Positions 1 through 12,378 are shown, numbered from the stretch's first letter. The stretch is 64,000 nt of DNA from DATIVK01 sp035465955 (GCA_035465955.1 DATIVK010000161.1:1-64000); one strand, 5' to 3'. Numbers and translations: made by a program. The notes: generated from the sequence alone by a model not told the origin.

Positions 1-928
1 GAACCGGCGGCGGTGTCTCCGGGGGGGCGATCGCGGACGGAGACGCGCTGGGCGGTGGCGGGTGGCGCGTGCCGGCCTGGACCGGGGGTGCAGGGACCGC
101 CGCCGCGGGCTCGAAATGGCCGGAGGCGGCCGCCGATGGGGGCGAATGGACCGGGGCGACCTGAACGCGCGCTGCAGCCGGGACGGGTGAGTGGACCACG
201 GGGGCGTGGACCGCTTCACGGGTCGGCCTCGCCCGCTCGGAGAGCGCGACGGCTCGCGCCGCAGCCCGGGGCTGAGCCGTCCGCAGCGCTCGCAGCGCCC
301 GGGAGTCGGCCGGCGGAGCCGGCGGCTCGACGCTCTGGGGGAGCGCCGTCCCGCCGTCCGCGAGGAGGGATCCGCCCCCCGCGGCGAGGGATCGGGCGGA
401 CGCGGCGATTGGCGGGAGCGCCGAGCCTTCGACTGAAGAGGGAAGGGCAGGGGTCGGGGGGCGGGCGGGAGCCGGAGGCGCGCTGGGCAGCGCGGACCGC
501 ACCCGCCGGAAGTCGAGCAGTTGGTCGACGTCGAGGACGATGACCATCTTCCCGTCCACGTCCGCGAAGCCGGTGCAGGCGTCGGCGCCGGCGAAGCGCG
601 CGAGCCCCTCCGTCCACGGGAGCAGCTCGCTGAGCTCCAGCTTGCGCCCCGCGGCCTCGACCAGGAGCCCGACCCGGAAGGCCTGATCCCCCTGCCGGAC
701 GTCGAGCACGAGGAGCGGGGTCCGGCCGGTGACGACGATCCGCCGGGCGTCGAGCCGCAGCCCCGCGTCGATCACGGCCGTCGGCTCTCCCCGCAGCCCG
801 GCGAGGCCGAGCAGCGCAGGGGGCATGTCCGGGACGCGCGAGATCGGCGGCGGCGCCACGATCTCCTGCACCCGGCTCATGTCGACGGCGAACTCCCGTT
901 CGCCGACGTGGAAAGTGAGAAACTCCAT
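1..928 (-). CDS. CheW-like chemotaxis/scaffold protein with long Pro/Ala-rich tail (3' end outside window)
   Basis: The minus-strand frame is open from an ATG at 928 to the left edge of the window (309 codons, no stop). The first about 150 residues read as a CheW fold: an opening MEFLTFHVGEREFAVD, then VQEIVAPPPISRVPDMPP, then GLAGLRGEPTAVID, which is the usual CheW order of strand, linker and G-L-x-x-x-R-G-x motif, and later VDGKMVIVLDVDQLL. CheW domains couple receptors to CheA kinases. Everything after about residue 160 is low-complexity Pro/Ala/Ser sequence unlike ordinary CheW, which stops near 150-170 residues, so this is a CheW domain with a disordered extension or a link to another domain beyond the edge. 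No clear ribosome-binding site is visible before the ATG. Confidence 0.75.
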   Translation of the reverse strand, partial: MEFLTFHVGEREFAVDMSRVQEIVAPPPISRVPDMPPALLGLAGLRGEPTAVIDAGLRLDARRIVVTGRTPLLVLDVRQGDQAFRVGLLVEAAGRKLELSELLPWTEGLARFAGADACTGFADVDGKMVIVLDVDQLLDFRRVRSALPSAPPAPARPPTPALPSSVEGSALPPIAASARSLAAGGGSLLADGGTALPQSVEPPAPPADSRALRALRTAQPRAAARAVALSERARPTREAVHAPVVHSPVPAAARVQVAPVHSPPSAAASGHFEPAAAVPAPPVQAGTRHPPPPSASPSAIAPPETPPPV

Positions 929-1137
929 CGCGCGACGTGAAGGAGAGCACGGCGGGAGGCCGGAGTCAGCAGCGGAATGCGGCCGCGCGTGTACGACACG
1001 CGGCGCCCCTGTGAGCACGCGACGTCCGCGTGCACGCTCCCCGACGCTCCGCGCCCCGTGAGGAAGGCGCGGCGGCCACCCGCGGGCGGGGCTGCCGCCG
1101 GCCGTCGATCGAGCGCTATGAAGGCGTCGGCGGACAG

Positions 1138-1145
1138 GCTACGGT
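1138..1145 (+). promoter_or_regulatory. GCTANNNT -10-like box of the 1154 gene
   Basis: GCTACGGT lies 8 nt before the ATG at 1154, and there is no Shine-Dalgarno sequence. It is one of a recurring set of such boxes in this window. Confidence 0.3.
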
Positions 1146-1153
1146 TCGGCCCC

Positions 1154-1549
1154 ATGATCGAGACCACGACGGAAGCCGAGCTGCTGGCGCGGATCATCAA
1201 CGCGGGCATCCGGCCGCACGCGCCCGAGCTGGCGCTGATCGGCTTCTCCGGGGACGTGGCGGTGGTCGTCTTCGAGCCCGCCGAGGGGGCGAAGACCCTG
1301 GCGCGCACCATCGGCTGGGACGGCGAGAGCGCGTACTTCCGGCTCACGAAGGAGGGCGCGAAGACGCTCGCCGGATCCACCGTCGAAGACGCGAGGCTGG
1401 GCAAGTGGCTCGGGAGGAAGTTCGTCCCCGCTCAGCCCGTCACGCGGGTCCTCGTCCTGACCCGCGACGACCGGCTGCTGCTCAACTACTCGGCCTTCGA
1501 GGGGTGGTCGCAGGAGCCGGCGGTCAAGGACGCCGGCAAGCCCAACTAG
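1154..1549 (+). CDS. hypothetical protein, 131 aa
   Basis: Soluble small protein that I do not recognise. It starts MIETTTEAELLARIINAGIRP and contains VVVFEPAEGAKTLARTIGW and a C-terminal LLLNYSAFEGW stretch; no membrane segment, signal peptide or cysteine motif is visible. An in-frame ATG at 1118 would add 12 residues. I prefer 1154 because a -10-like GCTACGGT lies 8 nt before it and the upstream codons look non-coding. Codon usage from 1154 onward is strongly GC in third positions, as in neighbouring real genes. It ends ahead of the tRNA unit, with a terminator hairpin between them. Confidence 0.6.
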   Translation: MIETTTEAELLARIINAGIRPHAPELALIGFSGDVAVVVFEPAEGAKTLARTIGWDGESAYFRLTKEGAKTLAGSTVEDARLGKWLGRKFVPAQPVTRVLVLTRDDRLLLNYSAFEGWSQEPAVKDAGKPN

Positions 1550-1564
1550 GCTCGACGCCCGCCG

Positions 1565-1597
1565 AAAAAGGAACGGGCACCGCGGAGGTGCCCGTTC
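1565..1597 (-). terminator. Rho-independent terminator of the tRNA-Thr gene
   Basis: A perfect 11-bp stem (GAACGGGCACC, 1571-1581, pairing with 1587-1597) has a 5-nt loop. On the minus strand it is followed directly by C and five T. It sits 13 nt past the tRNA 3' end and may also stop plus-strand transcripts from the 1154 gene. Confidence 0.8.
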
Positions 1598-1610
1598 TCA
1601 CTTCGGAATT

Positions 1611-1686
<76 letters not shown>

Positions 1687-1698
1687 GAAACGGCGCCG

Positions 1699-1727
1699 TA
1701 TCTAGCATCGCCGCCGGTCCGCTGCAA
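1699..1727 (-). promoter_or_regulatory. promoter of tRNA-Thr
   Basis: The minus strand reads TTGCAG, 17 nt, then TAGATA. The -10 ends 12 nt before the mature tRNA 5' end, so the start site would be about 5-6 nt upstream of it. The spacing is ideal for a sigma-70 promoter. Confidence 0.55.
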
Positions 1728-1765
1728 GTAGGTCGAGCGCGGAAGTCCGCTCGGACCGGGGAACG

Positions 1766-4696
1766 CTAGAAGGCCGGCCCCAGGGTCAGGAAGAACTGGG
1801 TCGTGGCCCTCGGGTCGGAGGGGGGCTGCCCGCCCTCCCACCGGGCGAGGAGGGGGCCGAGCCCCCGCGCGACGCCGAGGCGGAGCTCCACGGGCAGGGA
1901 GTAGCCCAGGAAGAGCTCGAGCCGGAGCTCGCCGCCGGCCCCGAACTGGAGCGTCTCGAGCGCCAGGGGGTGGGACCCGGTCGGAGGGGAGCCGCCCACC
2001 TGGAAGGCGTCGCCGGCGTCCAGGAAGACGGCGCCGTGCAGGCGGCGGAGGAAGACCGGCCAGGTGGTCCGCCCCAGGTCTGGCCGGAACAGGGGGAAGC
2101 GGACCTCCGCGTTTCCGAGGACGAAGCCGTTGCCGCGGAGTGAGCCCACCTCGTAGCCGCGGAGCTCGTCGGCGCCGCCGATGCCGAAGGCGGCCGTCGT
2201 GGCGGCGCCGGCCTCGTCCAGCGAGAGCCCGCCGAGCCGGTAGGGGGCCCTGCCGCCGATGGAGCCACGCGCGACGCCCCCGGCCAGCCGCCCGGCGAGC
2301 GCGACGTGACGCGTGCCGGGGACGCGGAGGAACCCCCCGAGCACGCCCCGGGCCCGGGCGGTGGAGTAGTCGCTTCCGAGCGCGGGGTCGGAGACCTGAA
2401 GCTCGGCGCGCGCGAAGGTCCCCTCCTCGCTGGAGACGGAGCGCACGTATCGGCGCGCGTCGGTCCAGGCGAGCTCGAGCGTCGCCGCCGAGAGGAACCC
2501 GTCCCGGAAGGAGAGGTAGGAGGGGACGAGCGTCGACGCCGGCGCGTGCTCGAGCGACCGGTAGAAGGTCCCGATCCAGCCGAGCCGCGCGGAGAAGGCG
2601 CTCGCGACCTTCGTGAAGGTGAAGGTCGCGCCGGGGGCGAGCGGCGTCCACTCCTCCTCGAAACGCCACGGCAGGCCTGGCGAGACGACCGCGTCGCGCG
2701 CGGACCATGCGTCCAGGGCGGGCCAGGACCAGCCCCCCTGGTAGGAGGCGAAGTAGCCGAGCTCCCGGGACTCGCCGCCGTACCAGCCCTGGAGCGTCCA
2801 GGCGTGCCGGCCGAGGACGTCCGTGCCCCCCGTGATGAGCCCCCAGGTCGTCCCCACGGCGTCCGAGCCGACGAGCGGCAGCCACCAGTGCGGGTAGACC
2901 GTGGAGAGCGGCGAATAGGGGCGCGGCGCGATCGGGGGCGACTCCTCGGCCGGCGCGGCTGGCGTCGGCGCAGGCGACGCGGGCGTCGGATCGATCCACG
3001 CGGACGAATCGAGGGGGACGCTCGCGAGGTCGTAGCCGGCGCGGGAGTAGCCCACGAAGGCGAGCGTCCGGCCGTCGGGGGAGGGCTCGGGCTCGAGCGC
3101 GCCGGTCTCCACGTTCGTCACCTGGCGGACGGCGCCGTCCTCGCCGCGGACGTAGAGGTTGAAGATCCCGCCGCGATCGGAGGCGAAGAAGAGGAAGCGC
3201 CCGTCGGGCGACCAGCTGGGGTCGAGGTCGTGCGCGTCGTCGTCGGTGAGGCGCGTGACCTTCCCATCCGCGTACAGGGCGAGATCGCGCCGCCCATCCT
3301 CGTGAAGCTCGAACGCGATCCGCGCGCCGTCGGGCGAGAGGCGCGGGGAGTAGATCTGGGCGCCAGGGCGGGCGACCAGCGTCTCGTACGGTCCCACGCC
3401 GAGGGGCCCCTGCCCACGGGCGAGGATGGGGCGGCGTCGCAGCTCCATCTCGCCGCCACCGGTCCGGGCGACGTAGACGATCGCGTCGCCGCCGGGCCGG
3501 ACGTCCGGATCGGTCGCCCGCTCGCCGTCGGTCAGCCGGCGCCTCCTCCCCGTGGCGAGGTCGACGCTCCAGAGGTCCTCGTAGTACCGGAACTCGTTCC
3601 AGACCTCGCCGATGGAGACGACGGCCTCGGTCGGGGACCGGAGCGCGAACGCTCCGGTGGCGTCCACCGGCAGGGCGAGCCCCAGGTCGGTGCCGTCGGG
3701 GCGCGCGCGCCGAAGCCCCGCGCGCTCGTCGAGCGAGCGGTCCAGCCAGGCGACGAAGGCGCCGTCGGGGGCCCAGCGCGGGTTCTCGGCGTGGGCGCCG
3801 CGCCGGGTGAGCGGCGTCGCCTGCGTGACCGGGCGGCCGTGCACCTCGTCGAGCTGCCGACCGTACCGGGCGGCCAGATCGGCGCGCAGGTCGTCCCAGA
3901 GCCGCGCGAGGTCCTCACCGAAGGCCCGGCGCGCCATGATCCCGGGCGCCCAGGGCCAGATCTGGAAGGACTGCTCGTAGATGAAGGCCGCGATCGCCGC
4001 GTCGCCGTAGCGGCGCTGCAGCATCTCCATCATCTTCCCGCCCAGGAGGTAGGGCACGTCGCCCGTCGGCCAGTCGAGGGACGGGTGGGTGACCTCGTTG
4101 AGCGAAGGGAGGCCCGCCCCCTGCGTCACGATCGCCCGCGCGTACATGTCGAAGAGCGCGCTCGCGTTCCGGCCGGCCCCCGGCTGCCCGTCGGCTTCGT
4201 GGAGCACGGCGAGCCCCTCGATCATCCAGGGGGGCAGCAGTCCGTTGGGGAAGTCGAGCCGCCCGAAGACCGCGTTGAACGCCGCCGGGATGCCCCGCGC
4301 CGAGGCGAGGTGGAGGATGTGGACGTACTCGTGGTCCACCAGCGACTGCACCCAGTCGCGGTAGTCGTTCAGCTCCGAGCGGCCCGACGGCGGCACGCCG
4401 TAGAGCCGGATGGTGTCGTAGTAGAGCGGCGTGGCCATGCCGTTCGCCGCGTCCGAGTCGTCCGACAGGACGATCTGGGTCCGCGCCGACGGCGCGAAGC
4501 CGATGACCGGGCTCAGGCGCAGGTGCGCGCGCTCGGCGGCGCGCGCCACGCGCTGCGCGAGGGCCTCCTCGCCCTGGTGGTAGTGGACCTGGAAGTGCTC
4601 GGTGTCGAGGGTCCACCAGCGGTAGGACGGGTCGTAGGGCTGGCTGGACGCGGCCGCGGGGACCGCGAGCGCGAGGGCGAGGAGGAGAGGGCGCAC
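1766..4696 (-). CDS. secreted peptidase MA-like / TolB-type propeller / outer-membrane barrel fusion, 976 aa
   Basis: A GTG start at 4696 gives a signal peptide (RPLLLALALAVPAAA). Residues about 20-230 resemble a gluzincin metallopeptidase: HEYVH near 122 and a downstream WMIEGLA near 158 supply the expected zinc ligands and catalytic Glu. Residues about 250-560 are repeated PxWSPDGRxLxFxSDRxG-type units, as in TolB/WD40-like beta-propellers. The last about 330 residues alternate like an Omp85/surface-antigen beta-barrel and end in Phe (GPAF), a typical outer-membrane C-terminus. I infer a surface or periplasm-facing protease anchored in the outer membrane. Combinations of this kind occur in Bacteroidetes and delta-type bacteria, but the substrate is unknown. 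The larger open frame upstream of the GTG overlaps the divergent zitB and is not real. Confidence 0.8.
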   Translation of the reverse strand: MRPLLLALALAVPAAASSQPYDPSYRWWTLDTEHFQVHYHQGEEALAQRVARAAERAHLRLSPVIGFAPSARTQIVLSDDSDAANGMATPLYYDTIRLYGVPPSGRSELNDYRDWVQSLVDHEYVHILHLASARGIPAAFNAVFGRLDFPNGLLPPWMIEGLAVLHEADGQPGAGRNASALFDMYARAIVTQGAGLPSLNEVTHPSLDWPTGDVPYLLGGKMMEMLQRRYGDAAIAAFIYEQSFQIWPWAPGIMARRAFGEDLARLWDDLRADLAARYGRQLDEVHGRPVTQATPLTRRGAHAENPRWAPDGAFVAWLDRSLDERAGLRRARPDGTDLGLALPVDATGAFALRSPTEAVVSIGEVWNEFRYYEDLWSVDLATGRRRRLTDGERATDPDVRPGGDAIVYVARTGGGEMELRRRPILARGQGPLGVGPYETLVARPGAQIYSPRLSPDGARIAFELHEDGRRDLALYADGKVTRLTDDDAHDLDPSWSPDGRFLFFASDRGGIFNLYVRGEDGAVRQVTNVETGALEPEPSPDGRTLAFVGYSRAGYDLASVPLDSSAWIDPTPASPAPTPAAPAEESPPIAPRPYSPLSTVYPHWWLPLVGSDAVGTTWGLITGGTDVLGRHAWTLQGWYGGESRELGYFASYQGGWSWPALDAWSARDAVVSPGLPWRFEEEWTPLAPGATFTFTKVASAFSARLGWIGTFYRSLEHAPASTLVPSYLSFRDGFLSAATLELAWTDARRYVRSVSSEEGTFARAELQVSDPALGSDYSTARARGVLGGFLRVPGTRHVALAGRLAGGVARGSIGGRAPYRLGGLSLDEAGAATTAAFGIGGADELRGYEVGSLRGNGFVLGNAEVRFPLFRPDLGRTTWPVFLRRLHGAVFLDAGDAFQVGGSPPTGSHPLALETLQFGAGGELRLELFLGYSLPVELRLGVARGLGPLLARWEGGQPPSDPRATTQFFLTLGPAF

Positions 4697-4717
4697 GGGC
4701 GCGATCCTACCGCGTCG

Positions 4718-4725
4718 GCTATGCT
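4718..4725 (+). promoter_or_regulatory. possible -10 element of the cation exporter gene
   Basis: GCTATGCT (GCTANNNT form) lies 25 nt before the GTG at 4751, in the short divergent gap between two genes. A strong GAGGGAGG ribosome site follows, so this transcript would have a short leader. Confidence 0.3.
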
Positions 4726-4750
4726 CTGGGGGGTTGCGAGGGAGGCGCGC

Positions 4751-5728
<978 letters not shown>

Positions 5729-5745
5729 GGGCGCTCGCCGGGCAT

Positions 5746-5753
5746 GATATAGG
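5746..5753 (+). promoter_or_regulatory. -10-like box of the 5761 gene
   Basis: TATAGG (5748-5753) ends 7 nt before the GTG at 5761, with no Shine-Dalgarno sequence between. It belongs to the start-proximal box set seen in this window. Confidence 0.3.
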
Positions 5754-5760
5754 TCCCTCC

Positions 5761-6729
5761 GTGGGCCCGAGGATCCTCGCCTTCCGGACCGCCGTCGTCC
5801 TCGACCGGCTGACGCCGCAGAACGACGCGTGCCCGCTCTCCCTGATGGAGCTGCTCCGCGCCGCCATGCCGGGGGTGCTCCCCATCGTGCGCGCGCCCAT
5901 CGTCGGCGTCGCCCGGGCGGCCCTGGTCGCCGCGCGGGAGGCGGAGGCGGCGATCGGGCTGGCGCTGCCGCCGGGGACGCCGCCGGAAGCCTGGTTCGAG
6001 GGGGTGACCGGGGCCGCGGACGAGGTGGCGGGCGCCCTGCCGATCTTCCTGTCGTCCGAGGTCACCGTGGGCGGGGCGGCGGCCGCCGACGTGGACGGCG
6101 CGGAGCGGGACGCCTTCCGGCTCGTCGACGCCGGGATCACGCACCTCGCCATCGACGTCCGCGCCGTCCCGGTGACGGAGCGCGCGCGCGTGTTCGCGGC
6201 GGTGGCCGCCCCGGCCGCGGAGCGCGGCGCCTGCGTCGACTGCCTCGTCGCGCTGGAGGACGCCCCGAAGGCGCTCTACGACGAGCTCACGGCGCTGCGG
6301 GCGGCGCCGGACGTCGTGAGCGTCCGCTGCCCCCCGGTGGACGCGCCGAAGGACGTCGGGGCCCAGGTCGCGCGGCTGGCGAGGCTCTGCGCGGACCTCT
6401 CGGGCACCCCCATCGTCCGGCGGGGGCCCGTGACGCCCGCGCTGCTGGAGGAGCTCGCGCGATCGCCGGTGCGCGGGTGCGAGGACGGGGGGGCGGCCGC
6501 GGTGGCGGGCATCGCGGTCATCCCATGGGAGCGGCTCCAGGAGCAGCGCGAGGACGCGTCGCGGACGCCGGCCCTCGAGCGCGCGGCGGAGCAGCTCTCG
6601 ATCGACGCCGCGGATCGCCTCGAGGCGCGCGCCTACGTCGAGGCGGCCACCTTCATCGAGCGGCTCGGCGCGGCCGGGAGCGGCACCGCGGTGGCCGGCG
6701 CGCTCGAGCGGCTGCTCGAGGAGCGATGA
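5761..6729 (+). CDS. uncharacterised protein, possibly TIM-barrel-like, 322 aa
   Basis: I cannot name this protein. It is soluble and alternates short hydrophobic strands (VAGALPIFLSSEVTVGG, THLAIDVRAVPV, VDCLVALED, DVVSVRCPPVD, GTPIVRRGPV) with Ala-rich helices, a rhythm like a beta/alpha barrel of the class II aldolase/GatZ kind. No catalytic motif is certain. The start is a GTG at 5761. The stop overlaps the rsmD start (ATGA), so the two are translationally coupled and probably co-expressed with coaD. The coupling is seen directly; the fold is only a suggestion. Confidence 0.6.
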   Translation: MGPRILAFRTAVVLDRLTPQNDACPLSLMELLRAAMPGVLPIVRAPIVGVARAALVAAREAEAAIGLALPPGTPPEAWFEGVTGAADEVAGALPIFLSSEVTVGGAAAADVDGAERDAFRLVDAGITHLAIDVRAVPVTERARVFAAVAAPAAERGACVDCLVALEDAPKALYDELTALRAAPDVVSVRCPPVDAPKDVGAQVARLARLCADLSGTPIVRRGPVTPALLEELARSPVRGCEDGGAAAVAGIAVIPWERLQEQREDASRTPALERAAEQLSIDAADRLEARAYVEAATFIERLGAAGSGTAVAGALERLLEER

Positions 6730-7265
6730 GCCGGATCATCGCGGGGGAGGCCCGCGGCAGGCGGCTCGTGGCGCCGAAGGGGCTCGGGACCCGTCCGACG
6801 AGCGACAAGGTGCGCGGGGCGGTCTTCAACCTGCTCGGCCAGTTCTTCGACGGCGGCGACGTGCTCGACCTCTACGCCGGGACCGGCGCCCTCGCCCTCG
6901 AGGCGCTCTCGCGGGGCTGCGCCCGCGCGGTCTGCGTCGAGGCCGACCGGGGCGCCGCGGAGGTGGTGCGGCGCAACGCGGAGTCGTGCGGCTACGGGGC
7001 GCGCGTGGAGGTCGTGCGCGGCCGCGTCGAGCAGGCGCTCGGCCGGCTCGCCCGCGGCGCGTTCGATCTCGTCTTCATCGACCCGCCGTACGCCGACGGC
7101 CCGGAGGCGGCGCTGGAGGCCGTGGAGCCGCTGGTGCGCGGCGGCGGCCGCGTCGTCGCGGAGCACGACGCGCGACGGCTCCCCGGCGAGCGGTATGGGG
7201 CCTTGCGGCTCGTGGATCGCCGCGGGTACGGCGACACCGGAGTCTCGATCTACGTGCACGGGTGA
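6726..7265 (+). CDS. rsmD: 16S rRNA (guanine966-N2)-methyltransferase RsmD, 179 aa
   Basis: Methylates G966 of 16S rRNA using S-adenosylmethionine. The N-terminus SRIIAGEARGRRL, the family segment RPTSDKVRGAVFNLL, the SAM-binding motif VLDLYAGTGALALEAL and the catalytic FIDPPYADG motif are all present in order, and length matches the family. The ATG at 6726 overlaps the upstream stop by four bases. coaD follows after 17 nt; an rsmD-coaD pair is very common in bacteria. Confidence 0.95.
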   Translation: MSRIIAGEARGRRLVAPKGLGTRPTSDKVRGAVFNLLGQFFDGGDVLDLYAGTGALALEALSRGCARAVCVEADRGAAEVVRRNAESCGYGARVEVVRGRVEQALGRLARGAFDLVFIDPPYADGPEAALEAVEPLVRGGGRVVAEHDARRLPGERYGALRLVDRRGYGDTGVSIYVHG

Positions 7266-7273
7266 GCTATGGT
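7266..7273 (+). promoter_or_regulatory. GCTANNNT -10-like box of coaD
   Basis: GCTATGGT ends 9 nt before the coaD ATG (7283), which lacks a Shine-Dalgarno sequence. It could give coaD its own leaderless transcript in addition to read-through from rsmD. Confidence 0.35.
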
Positions 7274-7282
7274 CCGCCGTCC

Positions 7283-7777
7283 ATGTCACGCATCGCCATC
7301 TACCCGGGGTCGTTCGACCCGCTGACCAACGGCCACGTCGCGATCATCCAGCGCGGCCTGAAGCTCTTCGATCGCCTCGTCGTCGCCGTCGCGAACAACC
7401 CGCAGAAGAACCCGCTCTTCAGCGTCGCCGAGCGGCGCCAGTTCATCGCGGACGCCTTCCAGAACGACCCTCGCATCGAGATCGACTCCTTCGACGCCCT
7501 GCTGGTGACGTACGCCAAGCAGCGGGGGATCCACACGGTCCTCCGCGGCCTCCGCGCGGTGCAGGACTTCGACTACGAGTTCCAGCTGGCGAACATGAAC
7601 CGCCACCTGCTGCCGGACTTCGAGTCGGTCTTCGTGATGACGGGGGAGGACTACTTCTTCGTCTCCGCGCGCCTCGTCCGCGAGGTGGCCACCTTCGGCG
7701 GCGACGTCTCCGAGCTCGTGCCGGAGTGCGTCGCCGAGGGGCTCCGCCGCAAGCTGGGCATGCCGCGCAAGGCGTAG
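7283..7777 (+). CDS. coaD: phosphopantetheine adenylyltransferase CoaD, 164 aa
   Basis: Transfers AMP from ATP to 4'-phosphopantetheine, the penultimate step of coenzyme A synthesis. The start IAIYPGSFDPLTNGHVAII carries the nucleotidyltransferase TxGH motif (TNGH), and the family segment VLRGLRAVQDFDYEFQLANMN, the ExVFxM stretch and ISSRLVRE-like VSARLVREVA are all present. Length is standard. It converges with the next minus-strand gene, with 10 nt between the two stop codons. Confidence 0.97.
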   Translation: MSRIAIYPGSFDPLTNGHVAIIQRGLKLFDRLVVAVANNPQKNPLFSVAERRQFIADAFQNDPRIEIDSFDALLVTYAKQRGIHTVLRGLRAVQDFDYEFQLANMNRHLLPDFESVFVMTGEDYFFVSARLVREVATFGGDVSELVPECVAEGLRRKLGMPRKA

Positions 7778-7787
7778 GCGCCCACCC

Positions 7788-8525
7788 TCAGTCGTGCATG
7801 CCGGCGACCGCGAAGCGGTTGCCCTGCCGGACGAGGAAGAGCACCACGGGCCTGCCCGACAGGTCCGCGACCGCGACCCATGCGTCCGGCTGCAGCAGCT
7901 CGGCGACGCGCGCCGGCGGCTCCCCGAGCTGCCGCCGGGCCTCTCCGGCGTCGAGGACGACCAGATCCCGCAGCGCCTCGCCCGTGGACCTGCGGGCCGC
8001 GAAGACCTCCCGCCACCGCCGCGTCTGGGTCTCGCGCCCCTCCGCGACCCCGCCGTCGAAGCTGAAGCGGTTGGCCGACGCGGCGGCGAGCGCCGAGGCG
8101 TCCCCGCGCAGGAGTGCGTCGAGGAACTCGAGCGCCGCGGCGAGCGCCTGGTCGCGTGGGACGAGCGCGGCGGCCGGGGCCGGAGGAGGTGGAGGACGCG
8201 GAGCCCCGGGGGGCGCGGGGGAGGGCGCTGGGGCCGGAGGGGGCGGCGGAGCGACCGGTGCTGCGCGCGGTGGAGGCGGAGGGATCGGCGCCGGCGCCGA
8301 TCGGGCCGGCGGGCGCTCCGGCGCGGTGGGAGCGGGCGGCGGCGGCGCGTGGATCGCGCCGGGCTCGACCGCGGGAGACCGCGGCTCGGGGGTGGCCGGG
8401 GGAGGCGGCGCCGCGGAGGGCGGCTCGGCGGCCTGCGCAGGCGGCGGCGCGGGGGCGGCAGGGGGCTCCGACGGCTCGGTCTGCGTGACCGTCAGTGCGA
8501 GGAGGGCGGCCGCGAAACGGTGCAT
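7788..8525 (-). CDS. secreted proline-rich protein with small C-terminal domain, 245 aa
   Basis: After a short signal-like start (MHRFAAALLALTVTQ), residues about 18-125 are a Pro/Ala-rich low-complexity linker. The last about 120 residues form a compact domain (ALAAALEFLDALLRGDASALAAAS, then RRWREVFAARR and ending VVLFLVRQGNRFAVAGMHD) that looks like an NTF2/SnoaL-like alpha+beta fold, although I cannot confirm this. It is probably exported, with the Pro-rich part as a periplasmic spacer. It converges on coaD and diverges from the cNMP-type gene with only 31 nt between starts. The function is unknown. Confidence 0.65.
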   Translation of the reverse strand: MHRFAAALLALTVTQTEPSEPPAAPAPPPAQAAEPPSAAPPPPATPEPRSPAVEPGAIHAPPPPAPTAPERPPARSAPAPIPPPPPRAAPVAPPPPPAPAPSPAPPGAPRPPPPPAPAAALVPRDQALAAALEFLDALLRGDASALAAASANRFSFDGGVAEGRETQTRRWREVFAARRSTGEALRDLVVLDAGEARRQLGEPPARVAELLQPDAWVAVADLSGRPVVLFLVRQGNRFAVAGMHD

Positions 8526-8541
8526 GGGCGCGGCAGCTTAT

Positions 8542-8549
8542 GCTAGCTT
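8542..8549 (+). promoter_or_regulatory. GCTANNNT -10-like box of the 8557 gene
   Basis: GCTAGCTT, preceded by T to give an extended TGC, ends 7 nt before the ATG at 8557. There is no Shine-Dalgarno sequence. Confidence 0.4.
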
Positions 8550-8556
8550 CCCTGGC

Positions 8557-9006
8557 ATGGCCAGCGAGCCCCGGGAGGTTCAGGAAGACCTCGCAACCAC
8601 GGCGTTCGTGGAGGCAAGCCACCTCTTCAAGTCGCTCGACCCCGACGCGCGGCGCGACCTGCTCGGCCTCGCCCGCGTCCAGGCCTTCGAGCCCGGAGAG
8701 GTGGTCTCGTCGGCCGCGGACGACGCCTTCATCCTCGTCTACGAAGGCAGCGCGACCCTCTGGGGCGCGCGCGGCGAGACGCCGATCGAGCTGGCGACGC
8801 TGGAGCGCGGCGCCTTCCACGGGGAGGCTCACGTCCTCGGCGGGGGTCTCCCCGCTGCGCTCGTGGCGAAGACCGACCTCGTCGTCGTCTCGTTCCCGAC
8901 GCCGGTGGTGGCGGCGATGGCGGAGCGCTACCCGAAGCTGAGGAAGCTCCTCGAGATGATGAAGGCGGCTCGCGAGAAGGAGGCCTCGACCCGCCTGAGT
9001 GCCTGA
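8557..9006 (+). CDS. stand-alone cyclic-nucleotide-binding-like domain protein, 149 aa
   Basis: The sequence follows the CRP/FNR effector-binding fold: LFKSLDPDARRDLLGLARVQAFEPGEVVSSA, then LVYEGSATLW, then LERGAFHGEAHVLGG, then a C-terminal helix. The phosphate-binding cassette is imperfect: the GE pair is present, but the conserved Arg about eight residues later is missing (GEAHVLGGGLPAALV). Binding of cAMP or cGMP is therefore doubtful. There is no DNA-binding domain, so it is not a CRP-type regulator. Such short domains are frequent in myxobacterial genomes. Confidence 0.65.
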   Translation: MASEPREVQEDLATTAFVEASHLFKSLDPDARRDLLGLARVQAFEPGEVVSSAADDAFILVYEGSATLWGARGETPIELATLERGAFHGEAHVLGGGLPAALVAKTDLVVVSFPTPVVAAMAERYPKLRKLLEMMKAAREKEASTRLSA

Positions 9007-9080
9007 CAGGCGGGCAGGGTTGCCCGGTTTGCGGGCCCCGCCGGATCCTCCCGCGGGGATGTGCCGGACGGTGGGCTTGT

Positions 9081-9088
9081 GCTAGTTT
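9081..9088 (+). promoter_or_regulatory. GCTANNNT -10-like box of carB
   Basis: GCTAGTTT within TGTGCTAGTTT gives an extended -10. It ends 8 nt before the carB ATG, which has no Shine-Dalgarno sequence, so the transcript may begin at the start codon. Confidence 0.45.
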
Positions 9089-9096
9089 GCGCGCCC

Positions 9097-12338
<3,242 letters not shown>

Positions 12339-12342
<4 letters not shown>

Positions 12343-12369
12343 CAGGGGACCACCGGTCAACCATATATG
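12339..12369 (+). promoter_or_regulatory. sigma-70-type promoter overlapping the carB stop, reading into greA
   Basis: A perfect TTGACA (12339-12344) overlaps the carB TGA. A TATATG -10 follows at 12364-12369 with a 19-nt spacer; CATATA with 17 nt is the alternative. The predicted start, near 12376, lies just before the terminator-like hairpin. Confidence 0.55.
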
Positions 12370-12378
12370 CCGTGAGCA

